The translations under genes and the position numbers were made by a program. The notes under the pieces are model-generated. The model was not told the DNA's origin, did no database searches, and saw only the letters and a list, made by a program, of their open reading frames with translations. From Caballeronia humi (lineage in GTDB: Bacteria > Pseudomonadota > Gammaproteobacteria > Burkholderiales > Burkholderiaceae), in NCBI RefSeq assembly GCF_001544475.1, contig NZ_FCNW02000052.1, forward strand, positions 1 to 39,769: DNA of 39,769 nucleotides. Direction: 5' to 3'. Below are positions 23,262-32,857 of the stretch, one piece after another (within the stretch, counting starts at the first letter, position 1; every line of letters starts with the position of its first letter).

Positions 23262-23900
23262 TTACTGCCCGCCTATCGAATCATCGACCCAATGACCGCC
23301 ATCGGTCGGATCGCCCACGTATCGAACGCCAAGAAGGTACGTGTACTGGCTGTTCGCGTAGGCCGAGCAGTTCGCGGGCTTGGCATTGCTGACGACAACA
23401 ACGTTCTTCACATAGCAGCCGCTGCCGTCATCGAGTTGGGTCCAAGAATCGTCGGGCGGCGTCCATCCGCTGTTGCGGTTCCACCAAGCATTGCCCCCGG
23501 TTTGCCAGCCGTCTTGCGGGCAAATTTTCGTCTGTGCGACGGTGCGGTTGTTCGCGTTCAGATACGCGGCATCGCAACGGCCTGCGCCGTTCGCGATGTT
23601 ATCGACAATCTGTGGCATATTGGCCGAGGACGTGTCTTGGGCGGTCGGGCACTGGTTCAGGAAGTTGCGCCGACCCTTGACGGTGTCGCTCCAGTACTTG
23701 TAGTTAATTCCGAAATACCGGTTCAGCGCCGGGCCGCACTCGCCGGGCCTCGTGCCCGACGACAGACAAAGGATTGCCTCGCAGGCCAGCTTCGGATCGC
23801 CCGTCAACTCCTGCCCCTGTTGTGCGAACACGGAGGTAGAACCGACGAGCGACCCGGCCACGACGCTCACTAGCGAAAGAAATTTGAGCTTGTTTTTCAT
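23262..23900 (-). CDS. trbM: TrbM, periplasmic Tra2 protein
   Basis: The 212-residue product has a signal peptide (about residues 1-27, ending STSVFAQ) and many cysteines (CEAILCLSSG, ECGPALNRYFG, NQCPTAQ, RCDAAYL, ICPQDGW), suggesting a disulfide-bonded periplasmic protein. It matches IncP TrbM, whose role in transfer is not essential or not defined. It is encoded between trbL and trbN in the trb operon. Confidence 0.9.
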   Translation of the reverse strand: MKNKLKFLSLVSVVAGSLVGSTSVFAQQGQELTGDPKLACEAILCLSSGTRPGECGPALNRYFGINYKYWSDTVKGRRNFLNQCPTAQDTSSANMPQIVDNIANGAGRCDAAYLNANNRTVAQTKICPQDGWQTGGNAWWNRNSGWTPPDDSWTQLDDGSGCYVKNVVVVSNAKPANCSAYANSQYTYLLGVRYVGDPTDGGHWVDDSIGGQ

Positions 23901-23918
23901 AACTACACTCCTTTGTCG

Positions 23919-25403
23919 TTACGCCGACTTCGCTTGACCTTTGTTGACGAACGTGGCCACCTCGTCATTCGTAGAGGCCGATTCAGTGCCCGCCTGCGTC
24001 GCGCCTGCAAGGCTGTCACCGTCAAAGCTGTCTCGCGCGGATGCCGCGCCAGATGCCGCTTGCTGGACGCTACCGGTATCGGCGCTGCCGGCGTCCGATC
24101 CCGATGCACTCATGCTGTTGCGGATTGCGGAAGCCACCTTTCCGCCCGTGGTACTTGCGATACGGTCGCTCGCGGATGCGGCCATGCTGCCAACCTTGTC
24201 TGTGGCAACCTGCCCAACGCCCTTGGCGAGGTTCGATCCCATGTCAGCCGCAAACCGGCCCGCCGTACCCATCGCAGACATGAACCCAGTACTGCCACCG
24301 GACGAAGCGCCGCCGCCCGAACCACCAAGCGAGCCAGATCCACTACTGCCACCCGAGCCGCCCGAGAACATGCCGCTGCCGCTCGACATGTTTTGCTGCG
24401 CGGATTGGAACGCGGCCTTGAGAGCCGACGCCCCACCCGCCGCGCTCGACGCGCCGGCCATCACAGCAGCGCCGGCCGTCGCTGCAGCGGCGGCTGCGGC
24501 TGCCCCAGCGCCGAGCGCGGCACCCGCGCCCAAGCTGCCAATGCCAGCCGATGAGCCGCCACCGCCGACGATGCTGGCGAACTGCGGCGGAACCTTGTTC
24601 ACCAGCACAAGCAGGACGATGGAGGCCACAAGCATCACAAGGAGCGCCTTCATCGTGATCGCGCCGCTCGACGTCGCCGCGTAATACTGGTCGATGAACG
24701 ACTTGCCGATCCCAACGATCAAGATCATCGCGAACAGCTGCATCCCGATGCCGAGCACTGTCTTGTAGTAGCTGATCGCGATGTCGGAGGTCCATCGGCC
24801 GCCCCCGAAGCCGAGCAGGAACACCGCGCCGTAAGACAGCAGCCATCCCGACACCAACAACAGCAGCATGTTCACGCCCACCAGCGCGAGCACTACGAGG
24901 ATCACGGCGGCGATGATGATGCCGACGCCAGAGTTGACGGGCGACCAGATCGAGGACTGGTCAACGACCTTGGAAGCGATGTCAAAGCCGATATCGGCAA
25001 TGCTGGATGGCGCAAGCGCGTTCCCCAAACCGGTCGCGTCTGCTGCGATTTGCCGCAACGAATTGATGATGGCCGTCGAGATCGCCGGGCCGTTGGTCAG
25101 AATCCACCAGAAGAAGCCCGTTACCGCCAGAAACCGGATCGTCTCAGCCAGGAACTCCTGAATGTCGGCCTTGCGCAAGGCCATCATTCCGTAGGTCCAC
25201 ACCATGCTCAGCAGGACAAGACCCCAAAACAGCCAGCTCGCGTAGCTGACCATCTTTGCGGACCACGTATTTGCGACCTGATAGAAGCGGTTGAGGATGT
25301 TGTCCAGCAAGCCGGCACTGTCCACCGGCGTTTGCGCGTGCGCCTGCACGGCAACCAGCAACAGCGCCAATGCCAGCACTGGCGATACGGGTAGCTTCTT
25401 CAT
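23919..25403 (-). CDS. trbL: TrbL, VirB6-like inner-membrane channel protein
   Basis: The 494-residue product has a signal-like N-terminus (LALALLLVAVQAHAQTP) and several membrane helices (for example MVSYASWLFWGLVLLSMVW and IIIAAVILVVLALVGVNML). It ends in a long Gly/Ser/Ala low-complexity tail from about residue 275. It corresponds to TrbL/VirB6 of IncP Tra2, which forms part of the inner-membrane translocation channel. The long tail matches the family. Confidence 0.92.
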   Translation of the reverse strand: MKKLPVSPVLALALLLVAVQAHAQTPVDSAGLLDNILNRFYQVANTWSAKMVSYASWLFWGLVLLSMVWTYGMMALRKADIQEFLAETIRFLAVTGFFWWILTNGPAISTAIINSLRQIAADATGLGNALAPSSIADIGFDIASKVVDQSSIWSPVNSGVGIIIAAVILVVLALVGVNMLLLLVSGWLLSYGAVFLLGFGGGRWTSDIAISYYKTVLGIGMQLFAMILIVGIGKSFIDQYYAATSSGAITMKALLVMLVASIVLLVLVNKVPPQFASIVGGGGSSAGIGSLGAGAALGAGAAAAAAAATAGAAVMAGASSAAGGASALKAAFQSAQQNMSSGSGMFSGGSGGSSGSGSLGGSGGGASSGGSTGFMSAMGTAGRFAADMGSNLAKGVGQVATDKVGSMAASASDRIASTTGGKVASAIRNSMSASGSDAGSADTGSVQQAASGAASARDSFDGDSLAGATQAGTESASTNDEVATFVNKGQAKSA

Positions 25404-25407
25404 AGAT

Positions 25408-25644
25408 TCACCATTTCTGCGGCTTGCTGGGCGTGTAGCTGCCCGAAAGCGCCTGTGCGTCGCCGGCGCTGCGGCAGTTCTCGTCTTTCGTCACAAGGTC
25501 CGGGTCAGCCCTGCACTTTTCGAGCACGGCATTCCGCTCGTCCTCGTGCTGCTTGTAGTAATCGACGGAATGCGAAGGCTTGCCACACGACGCGAGCAGC
25601 AAGCTTCCCAAACACACACAGCCAATCGCAATAGCTCGTTTCAT
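25408..25644 (-). CDS. trbK: TrbK, entry-exclusion lipoprotein
   Basis: The 78-residue product has a lipoprotein signal with lipobox LLASC (Cys20) and a small Cys-containing mature part (VLEKCRADPDLV, ENCRSAGDAQAL). IncP TrbK is an inner-membrane-anchored lipoprotein that prevents entry of related plasmids. Position between trbJ and trbL supports the call. Its C-terminal SGSYTPSKPQKW resembles the end of TrbJ (SGSYTKSPAQNW), which is curious. Confidence 0.9.
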   Translation of the reverse strand: MKRAIAIGCVCLGSLLLASCGKPSHSVDYYKQHEDERNAVLEKCRADPDLVTKDENCRSAGDAQALSGSYTPSKPQKW

Positions 25645-25659
25645 TAATCCCCCTTGCTG

Positions 25660-26433
25660 TTACCAGTTTTGAGCCGGGCTTTTCGTGTAGCTGCCCGAGC
25701 GGAATGTTTGATCGGCGGCCGCCGTCAGTGCGGCCTTGTCTGCCTCATTAGATGCGCGAGTGGCTGCCGCTGCGGCCTGCGCGGACAACATGCCCCGGAT
25801 TTGCAGGAGCTGGTTCGTTTGCGCGCTGGCGAGCTGATTAGCCGCCTGCAATGCCTGCATTTGCCCCTGCGCAGTGGTCGCCTGCGATTGCAGGTTTTGA
25901 AGCGTCGCGGCGTCGCTGGTGAGTGTTCGCTGTTGCTGATCTACGCTTTTCAAGACGGCGTCGTTCGCACGCTTCACGGCGGTAGAGTTGTTGGCCTGCG
26001 CATCCTGCACGGCCTGCAACTGCGACGACGAGCAACCCACAGCCGTGAAGCATGGCGAACTGCGGTAATAGCCCACGTCCTGATAGCGCGACAGATACGC
26101 GTCGATGCTGCCCGCTTGGTTCTTGTAGTAGCTCAGCGTGTCTTGCGCCGCCATGAGCTTGTTCATTACTTGGCTGGCTTGGTCCCAAATGTAGGCGGCC
26201 GGCGCGACCGTGTTTTGCAGCATGTTTTGATACTGCTGCAACTGCGTCTGATATTGCTGGATCTGCTTCTCGACGGCCGCGACCTGCTGAACCGCAGTGA
26301 TGATGTTTTGCGTGAGGTTGCTGCCGTCGATGACTGGGATGCCGGCTCGCGCCGGCTGCGAAACACCCGCGAACAGAACCACCGCGATGGCAGCGACTTT
26401 AGCGGCTAAAGCGTTTTTCCAGAACGTCCTCAT
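25660..26433 (-). CDS. trbJ: TrbJ, VirB5-like minor pilus protein
   Basis: I chose ATG 26433 because it follows an AAGGAG SD and starts a clear signal peptide (RTFWKNALAAKVAAIAVVLF, cleaved near PARAG). The 257-residue product is Gln/Ala rich and strongly coiled coil, as in VirB5/TrbJ proteins at the pilus tip. A perfect KorB operator overlaps the signal-peptide codons (26398-26410). Confidence 0.92.
   Translation of the reverse strand: MRTFWKNALAAKVAAIAVVLFAGVSQPARAGIPVIDGSNLTQNIITAVQQVAAVEKQIQQYQTQLQQYQNMLQNTVAPAAYIWDQASQVMNKLMAAQDTLSYYKNQAGSIDAYLSRYQDVGYYRSSPCFTAVGCSSSQLQAVQDAQANNSTAVKRANDAVLKSVDQQQRTLTSDAATLQNLQSQATTAQGQMQALQAANQLASAQTNQLLQIRGMLSAQAAAAATRASNEADKAALTAAADQTFRSGSYTKSPAQNW
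26398..26410. promoter_or_regulatory. Intragenic KorB operator at the start of trbJ
   Basis: TTTAGCGGCTAAA is a perfect site within the first codons of trbJ, between trbI and the body of trbJ. It may control an internal promoter for the distal trb genes. Confidence 0.8.
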
Positions 26434-26450
26434 GGTCAGTCTCCTTGGCG

Positions 26451-27866
26451 TCAATAATCAAATGACTTATACGGCTTCGTGAAATCGAGGTCTTTCACGA
26501 CGATGATGTTGAAGCGATACCCCGGCCGGATTTCGATGGTCGGCGCGATGTTCAGATTCTTGGAAATCATCTGCGCGGTCACGTTGCCGAGCTGCTGGCC
26601 GAGGGCTTGGCTTAGCTCACTACCAACGGTCGGCTGGCTGTAGTAGCCGCTGTTACTGCTGTCGCGATCCGTCGCGTAGGATGCGGCGGCCGTCACGCCC
26701 GACATGAGCAGCGCCGACGCGAAGATACGCACGTAGTGGTTGTTGATCTGATCGCGGAAGCCCGCGTATCCCGCCCCATCCGCCCCCGGCATCGCGCTAA
26801 TGTCGAGCGCCTTGCCATCGGGGAACACGAGACGTTGCCACGCGATGAGGACTGCGCTTTGACCATAGGCCACGTTGCTGTTGTACGTGCCAACGAGGCG
26901 CGTGCCCTGCGGGATGAGCAGATATTTACCCGTTGCGGTGTCGTACACGTCTTGGGCCACTTGACCCATGATTTGGCCCGGCAGATCGGAATTCACCCCG
27001 CTAATCATTACGCCGGGAATGACGCCGCCAGCGCGAATCTCAAAGCGGGAACGCGGAGCTTGCATGTCTTGATCGAGCTTCCAGCGGTCGTTTTGCCCGG
27101 TGTTCGAAAACTGCGACATATCCTTATTGCTGGCCGACGCCGGGGCTTGCAGCAATTGCGGGCCGCTGTCGGAGCTGCCGTAGTTGCCGCCGCCGACACC
27201 GCCCCCGCCCCCACCTAGGCCTGCGCGAATCCGCGTCAGTTGCGCCTGATAGGCACCTGTCGGATCGCCACCTGCTGCGTTCGCGTCCATCTGTCGGCGC
27301 ACATTGGCAATCTGCGCAAGCATTTCTTCGCGCGATTGCGGCGCGGCCGTTGAAGTCCGCGCGGCTCCCGAAGGCCCGCCCGAGCCAACGTCATAGGGCA
27401 ATGCGATCTTGGTTTTGGCCTTAACCGCTTCTTGGAACTGCTGCATCTTCGCCATGCGAATTTGTTGTTCGTCAGGATCGACAGGGGCTGGTGCGCCGTT
27501 CGCCTGACGCGGCGGCATAGGCGGTGCGTCAGGGTTGTTGACGGGCGCGATCGGAACCGCAGTCGTTGCACTCGTTTGGGGAGGCATTGCCGGCGCGGTG
27601 GGCGGGATCAGTCCCGCGCCGTGGCCTCCCACGACGTCATTCGCCATCGCGCTCGTGTCGATGTTCTTCTTCGACACTTGAGTCGTGTCCGGTTGAACCG
27701 CTGCGGCGTTGTTAGCCCGCTTGACGGCCACCATTGCAATCAGCAACACAAACACGCCCAAGGCCACACTTGCGATGATGAGCGGTAGATTATTGACCCG
27801 ACGAACGCCGCTTTTCGGCTTGGAGCCGGGCGAAGCGTCAGGCGACATTTGATCGATCTCAGCCAT
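26451..27866 (-). CDS. trbI: TrbI, VirB10-like channel core protein
   Basis: From ATG 27866 the product has 471 residues. A cytoplasmic N-terminus is followed by one membrane helix (LIIASVALGVFVLLIAMVAV, about residues 30-50), a Pro-rich periplasmic linker and the VirB10 beta-barrel domain (RFEIRAGGVIPGVMISGVNS, YLLIPQGTRLVGTYNS, GYRFNIIVVKDL). It spans inner and outer membranes and opens the channel. trbH ends just upstream; an in-frame start at 27890 would overlap it. Confidence 0.93.
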   Translation of the reverse strand: MAEIDQMSPDASPGSKPKSGVRRVNNLPLIIASVALGVFVLLIAMVAVKRANNAAAVQPDTTQVSKKNIDTSAMANDVVGGHGAGLIPPTAPAMPPQTSATTAVPIAPVNNPDAPPMPPRQANGAPAPVDPDEQQIRMAKMQQFQEAVKAKTKIALPYDVGSGGPSGAARTSTAAPQSREEMLAQIANVRRQMDANAAGGDPTGAYQAQLTRIRAGLGGGGGGVGGGNYGSSDSGPQLLQAPASASNKDMSQFSNTGQNDRWKLDQDMQAPRSRFEIRAGGVIPGVMISGVNSDLPGQIMGQVAQDVYDTATGKYLLIPQGTRLVGTYNSNVAYGQSAVLIAWQRLVFPDGKALDISAMPGADGAGYAGFRDQINNHYVRIFASALLMSGVTAAASYATDRDSSNSGYYSQPTVGSELSQALGQQLGNVTAQMISKNLNIAPTIEIRPGYRFNIIVVKDLDFTKPYKSFDY

Positions 27867-27871
27867 TCCCG

Positions 27872-28369
27872 TTACTCCTTTCGAACCCATGCACCGGCCG
27901 GAAACAGCTTGCCGTTCGTGGCGACCACGAACGCGCGGCTGATCGACTGCGGACCTACCTGCACCGTCACGCGATACAGGCTCATCGACTCGGGCGAATC
28001 CACCACGTAGCGCAGCGCGAGGCCCGGCGTTGATGTTGCGGCCGTCAATGCGTTAGCCGTCGCTGCTTCTGACGCGGACTTTGCGGCGGCTGGCTGCGTC
28101 TGCGGGCTGTACTCCAGGACGGAATAGCCCTTGTCTCTCAGCGCGGTCAGCAGTGCCGCACCGTAGGCGTCGGTGGCCGGTTGCTGGAGATTGAAGCGCG
28201 TACGCGCGGGCGGATATAGCGACACAAGCTGCGTCACTGTCGCATCGGCCATCGTCTTATTGGCGTCAAGCGAGGCTCCCGCATAGTTGCCATACGGGCC
28301 TTGCGTCGCGCACCCGGCGAGGCCTGCAAGTGCGGCCACGACGACCGCGCTCATCATGAGCTTGCGCAT
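27872..28369 (-). CDS. trbH: TrbH, lipoprotein of the transfer apparatus
   Basis: The 165-residue product has a lipoprotein signal with lipobox LAGC (Cys20) and the segment SLDANKTMADATVTQLVSLY seen in IncP TrbH. It probably anchors the TrbG-TrbI core complex to the outer membrane, like VirB7. It follows trbG by two bases. Confidence 0.9.
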   Translation of the reverse strand: MRKLMMSAVVVAALAGLAGCATQGPYGNYAGASLDANKTMADATVTQLVSLYPPARTRFNLQQPATDAYGAALLTALRDKGYSVLEYSPQTQPAAAKSASEAATANALTAATSTPGLALRYVVDSPESMSLYRVTVQVGPQSISRAFVVATNGKLFPAGAWVRKE

Positions 28370-28371
28370 GG

Positions 28372-29253
28372 TCAGTTCCCCCGCGTGATCGTTATCTTGT
28401 CTTGGCTCGAACCGACACCGGACACGAGGATTGCCTTGTCAAAGATCGAGTCCACGATGTAACGGTCGCCTTGGACGCGGTAGTTCACCATCTGCGTGTC
28501 CGCGTCCGTGAACAGGCCACCGTCTTTACGCACGACGAGGAGCGCCGGCGCTTCACTCTGCTGCATCGTCTTCGCCATTTCGATGATTGTCTTGCGGCCA
28601 TCGTTGTAGACGCGAACCGGCTTCCAGCGAGCCGAACCGCTCACGGTGTAATCGAAGTTGAGGTTCCCTAGGTATTCGCCGGTCTGCGGAATCGTGTTGT
28701 CTTGGCGTACCTTCACCTCGCGTGCCTTGACGGCATCCCACTTGGCCATCGCATCCTCGGGATAGATAAAGGAGACGAACGGCATCAATGCCGTGCGGCT
28801 CGACCGCAGGCGGAAGTGATATGTGCGCCGATCCGTGGTCAGCACGAGCGTCGTTTCGAGGCCCACATCGAGCGGCTTCAAGATCAGGTGCAGCACTTGA
28901 GATGCGCCCGAGCCGGTGACTGCTGGTTCCACGGTGTAGCGAGGGTCGCCAACGTTCATGCCGTTAACGTTCTCGCCCGGCTGCAAGGCAACGTCGCACA
29001 CTTGCAGCACGGCGCACATGACCGGGTATTGCTTGCCCGGCAAGTACGGCCAACTGATCGAACCGTCAGGGCCTTGGAACGGCTTCACGTCCTTCCCTGC
29101 CTGCCACCTTTTGCCGATAGCGACGGCGGCCAGCTCCTGCTGCGTCAGCTTCGGTTCGTTTTTCGAAAAGTACTGATCGGCCAGCGGATCGGCTGCGAGT
29201 GCCACCATCGGCAGAAGGCCGAGAATTAGAGCAGAAGTAAGAGTCTTTTTCAT
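28372..29253 (-). CDS. trbG: TrbG, VirB9-like outer-membrane core protein
   Basis: The 293-residue product has a signal peptide (about residues 1-20, MVALAADP), then the VirB9/CagX-type domains with HLILKPLDVGLETTLVLTTD, RRTYHFRLRS and a C-terminal beta domain (VRVYNDGRKTIIEMAKTM). It forms the outer-membrane part of the T4SS core with TrbH and TrbI. Confidence 0.93.
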   Translation of the reverse strand: MKKTLTSALILGLLPMVALAADPLADQYFSKNEPKLTQQELAAVAIGKRWQAGKDVKPFQGPDGSISWPYLPGKQYPVMCAVLQVCDVALQPGENVNGMNVGDPRYTVEPAVTGSGASQVLHLILKPLDVGLETTLVLTTDRRTYHFRLRSSRTALMPFVSFIYPEDAMAKWDAVKAREVKVRQDNTIPQTGEYLGNLNFDYTVSGSARWKPVRVYNDGRKTIIEMAKTMQQSEAPALLVVRKDGGLFTDADTQMVNYRVQGDRYIVDSIFDKAILVSGVGSSQDKITITRGN

Positions 29254-29269
29254 TGCGAGGCCCCCAGAC

Positions 29270-29986
29270 TTAAAGTTGCTTCGACCAGTTGTAGTCTTTG
29301 ACGAAAATGAAGTGCGGATTGAGGAACATTTGGCCCGACTTCACATCGGCACCCTTGTTTTGATAGATCGTCACGAGCGCGCGCATCATGTACGGCGGAC
29401 CCTTGGGCGAGCCATCGCGCGCACGTTCGGTTTCCTGCCAGTCGATTTGCCAAGTGTCTTGTGACTGCTGCAAAACCGACTTCACATCGACACTGACCGT
29501 TTCGTTCGCCGCGCGGTTGAACGGGTTGGCTTCCTTCGTGCCGTTCAGGTACTCGCTCGACTTGATCGTGGCCGGGTCGCTTGGCGCGAGGTAGCCGTAG
29601 GTTTTCAGCACGGCTTTGCGTTGCAATTCAGCGTCCGGTGTGACGAGGCGGATATTGCCGATGAAGTCGGCAACGGCGGTGCGGTAATCATCCACCTTGG
29701 CCTCAGGAATGCGGTCCGCGCGCGTCATCGAAACCGTGTTGCCGCTGCCGTCCTGCTGGAACACCAAAGGAACGAATTTCGACTGGCTGCCGATGTAGGT
29801 AATGCCGCCGACAGCTGCAAGGCCAATCAACATGCCGAGCAGGCCAACGAAAATGCCGATCTGCCCGTGTTCCATCACCTGGCCGACATGGCTGTTCCAC
29901 GAGCGCCGTGCATTGACGTAAGGATTCGACGTATTGGTGTCGGGCTCTTTCTTCTTCCCGAAAATGTCTTTGAGATTGACGCTCAT
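29270..29986 (-). CDS. trbF: TrbF, VirB8-like assembly factor
   Basis: The 238-residue product has a cytoplasmic N-terminus, one membrane helix (GIFVGLLGMLIGLAAVGGIT, about residues 43-62) and a VirB8-type periplasmic domain ending MFLNPHFIFVKDYNWSKQL. The start overlaps trbE by four bases. It is thought to nucleate the channel. Confidence 0.93.
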   Translation of the reverse strand: MSVNLKDIFGKKKEPDTNTSNPYVNARRSWNSHVGQVMEHGQIGIFVGLLGMLIGLAAVGGITYIGSQSKFVPLVFQQDGSGNTVSMTRADRIPEAKVDDYRTAVADFIGNIRLVTPDAELQRKAVLKTYGYLAPSDPATIKSSEYLNGTKEANPFNRAANETVSVDVKSVLQQSQDTWQIDWQETERARDGSPKGPPYMMRALVTIYQNKGADVKSGQMFLNPHFIFVKDYNWSKQL

Positions 29987-32547
29987 GCTGCAACTCCATA
30001 GTCGTTGAGGCGCACGTATTCATCGAGGCGCAGGCCTTTGATCCGCAACCACTCATGCACCCACGAACCGCCGTGCGACGCTTCGAGCTTGCGGATCACT
30101 GCGATGGATTCCTTGTCGGTCGAACCGACAAAGGCAAGAGCAAGCGGGCCAAGCGCGAGCTGGTACAGGCGACGCCCTTTTTCGGAGACGTAGTAGTAGT
30201 CGCGCTTCGGAACGGCCGACGCGATAATTTCGATTTGGCGCGGGTTGAGGCCAAGACGGCCGTAAATCTCAGTGGTCTTTTCCTCGCGCGCATTCGGATT
30301 GGCGAGGAAAATCCGACAAGCCGTGGATTCCGTGATGATGTCGAGAATGCCGGACTTCGCCGCCTCGGAAATGCTCTGCGTCGCCATCAGGACCGAGCAG
30401 TTCTTTTTAGCCATCGAGCGCAGCCATTCTTCGATCTTGTCGCGGAAGGCCGGGTGAGCCAGCATCAGCCAAGCTTCATCAAGAATCAGCAGCGTAGGGC
30501 GTGCATCTTCCTCAGCAAGTGATTCCTCGATCCGCGTGAACAGGTACAGCAGGACCGGTAGCGCGAACTTCTCGCCAAGGCCCATCAACTGTTCAATCTC
30601 GAACGTCATGAAGTCGGCCAAATCGAGGCCATCTTCTTCGGCATCCAGCAGATGACCCATGTTGCCGTCCACCGTGTACGGCTTGAGGGCTTCGCGGATC
30701 ACCTCGTCCTGCACGGTTACTGTGAACTCCGACAACGTATGAGATTCGCTCTTGTGCATGCTCAGGATTGCCTCGGCAATCGCGTTGCGCTGGGCAGGGG
30801 TCGTATTTACTCCGTTCAAGGCAAGAATCGTATCGATCCATTCCATCGCCCACGCTCGACGCGTGCGGGTATCGAGGCGCGATAGCGGCGCGAAAGCCAG
30901 CTTGTCGGTATTCGACGCAATGGTGAAATGCCGGCCATTCGCGGCCTTGCACGTGGGGTACATCGACAAGCCCTTGTCGAACGCATAGATGCGCGCGCCG
31001 AGGTAGCGACGCCACTGGAACGCGACCAGCCCCAGCTTGGTCGATTTACCCGTCCGGGTCGGGCCGAAAATGATGCCGTGGCCGAGATCGCGAACGTGCA
31101 GATTGATACGCATGGGCGAGTTGCCGCTCGTCACCCCATGCAGCAGCGGGGGAGCGTTCGGCGGAAACAGCGGCGACGGCGCGCGATTCTCGCCCGTCCA
31201 TATCGTGCTGGTCGGCAGCAGATCGGCCAGATTCATCGAGTTCAGCAGCGGACGACGCACGTTCTCAACCCCATGCCCCGGCAGCGAGCCGAGGTAGGCG
31301 TCCATCGTGTTGATCGTCTCGACGCGTGCGGTGAACGCCAATGCGTTGATCGCCTTTTCCAGTCGACGGGCGGTGTGTTCGACTTCGTCGCGGCTCTCAC
31401 TCATCAGCACGACGACACTTGTGTAGTAACCCTGTGAAACCAGACCGCTGTTGGTTTCCGCGATAGCCGACGACGCATCGGACACCATTGACACCGCATC
31501 CTCATCGACGTGGCTGGTGTTTGTGTTGAACACCTGATCGAAGAAGCCGCGAATCTTCTGCTTCCACTTCTTACGGAATTTCTCGAGTTGGGCCACGGCC
31601 TCGTGGTGATCGAGGAAGATGAACCGCGACGACCACCGATATTCAATAGGCAGCTCGGCCAGCGCCGACAGAATTCCGGGATGCGACTCCAAGGGAAAGC
31701 CTTCAATGGCGACAACCTGGATGAAGTGGCGACCGATCTTCGGCACAACGCCGGTGTACAACTCTTGCCCGCCGATAAGCGAGTCGATGTACATGGGGTT
31801 GCTAGGGAGTTGAACAGGATGATTCAGACCGGTCACACAGAATTGCAGCCATTGCAATTGCTGGTCGTGCGTCACCGTCGAACCGGCCTCGTGCATCACC
31901 TTGACACCGCGCAAACGTTCCAACTCGACTGCAGAAGAAAGCCGGCTTTCGAGGTTGGCGACCTCCCGCTTGAAGTGGTCGATAAGATGCGCTGTGCGGG
32001 CCTTGGGGTTTGGCTTATCGGCGTCGTCGTGGAACATCAGCTCCACGAACTTGCGTTCGGCCAACATAGGAGGGAACCAAGTCACGGTGATGACAAAGAA
32101 GCCCTCATACAGCGTGCCCATGCTCTCGAATAGCCGACGCCGTTCCTCGTCAACCGCCGCCGAAACCGGGTCGGGGAAGTGTGAAAGGCTCGGGTCACTG
32201 TAGCTCGGAGCGGGCCGACGCACCGCATCAACGTGAACCATCCAGCCGTTGCCGAGCGGAGCAAGGGCTTGGTTGATGCGGAACGAGATCAGCTCGCGCT
32301 CGGCGTCGGTTGCACTTGCGTTATCGGCGCCACGGTAGAGCCACGACGCCATGAACGAGCCGTTCTTGCCGACGATAACGCCGTCATTAACGACAGCGGC
32401 GTAGTTGAGCAGATCGGCTAAGCCTGCGTCTTTAGAGCGATGCTTCTTCAGCCGCAGATCAGCGTTCGCGCGCTGCACAAGCGAGAACAATCCGATCAGC
32501 AACACGGCACCGAGCACCGCGATAGAGATGGTGATTACTTGGATCAT
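29983..32547 (-). CDS. trbE: TrbE, VirB4-type secretion ATPase
   Basis: From ATG 32547 the product has 854 residues. It starts with a hydrophobic segment (VITISIAVLGAVLLIGLFSL), then the CagE/VirB4 N-terminal domain, Walker A GPTRTGKSTKLG (near residue 494) and Walker B LLILDEAWLMLAHP (near residue 690). It powers pilus assembly and DNA transport at the inner membrane. The ATG overlaps the trbD stop (ATGA); longer upstream extensions lie inside trbD. Confidence 0.95.
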   Translation of the reverse strand: MIQVITISIAVLGAVLLIGLFSLVQRANADLRLKKHRSKDAGLADLLNYAAVVNDGVIVGKNGSFMASWLYRGADNASATDAERELISFRINQALAPLGNGWMVHVDAVRRPAPSYSDPSLSHFPDPVSAAVDEERRRLFESMGTLYEGFFVITVTWFPPMLAERKFVELMFHDDADKPNPKARTAHLIDHFKREVANLESRLSSAVELERLRGVKVMHEAGSTVTHDQQLQWLQFCVTGLNHPVQLPSNPMYIDSLIGGQELYTGVVPKIGRHFIQVVAIEGFPLESHPGILSALAELPIEYRWSSRFIFLDHHEAVAQLEKFRKKWKQKIRGFFDQVFNTNTSHVDEDAVSMVSDASSAIAETNSGLVSQGYYTSVVVLMSESRDEVEHTARRLEKAINALAFTARVETINTMDAYLGSLPGHGVENVRRPLLNSMNLADLLPTSTIWTGENRAPSPLFPPNAPPLLHGVTSGNSPMRINLHVRDLGHGIIFGPTRTGKSTKLGLVAFQWRRYLGARIYAFDKGLSMYPTCKAANGRHFTIASNTDKLAFAPLSRLDTRTRRAWAMEWIDTILALNGVNTTPAQRNAIAEAILSMHKSESHTLSEFTVTVQDEVIREALKPYTVDGNMGHLLDAEEDGLDLADFMTFEIEQLMGLGEKFALPVLLYLFTRIEESLAEEDARPTLLILDEAWLMLAHPAFRDKIEEWLRSMAKKNCSVLMATQSISEAAKSGILDIITESTACRIFLANPNAREEKTTEIYGRLGLNPRQIEIIASAVPKRDYYYVSEKGRRLYQLALGPLALAFVGSTDKESIAVIRKLEASHGGSWVHEWLRIKGLRLDEYVRLNDYGVAA

Positions 32548-32855
32548 TTGTATTGCTTCCCTTGGGCTGCCGTATTGTCGCGAAACGGCGTCGCGCGCGG
32601 CGGGTAGTACGGCTTGTACCGCCGATTGCGCAGGTAGACAAAGCGCATCTTGGGGTCGGCATTCGCCATCTTTCGCAGAATCCAGATGGCGATGAACCAC
32701 GCGAAAATGCCTACGCCGGCAGAGAGCCAGTCTTGCGCCGCAAAGATGAGAATCGCGGCCAGCAGGCCCGAGAACATGACCATTTCACGATCCCCACCCA
32801 TGAAAAGGTTGTCTCGATTGCCTGCCCTACGAATGGGGATCATGCGCAGGGCCAT
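32544..32855 (-). CDS. trbD: TrbD, VirB3-like membrane protein
   Basis: The 103-residue product has the family opening RMIPIRRAGNRDNLFMGGDR, followed by one or two membrane segments (SGLLAAILIFAAQDWLSAGV, IFAWFIAIWILRKM) and a basic tail. VirB3 proteins act beside VirB4 in pilus biogenesis. It overlaps trbE and follows trbC by two bases. Confidence 0.93.
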   Translation of the reverse strand: MALRMIPIRRAGNRDNLFMGGDREMVMFSGLLAAILIFAAQDWLSAGVGIFAWFIAIWILRKMANADPKMRFVYLRNRRYKPYYPPRATPFRDNTAAQGKQYK

Positions 32856-32857
32856 GA

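Noticed and set aside
31510..32133. Plus-strand ORF of 207 codons
   Set aside because: Antisense of trbE; no SD and no recognisable motif.
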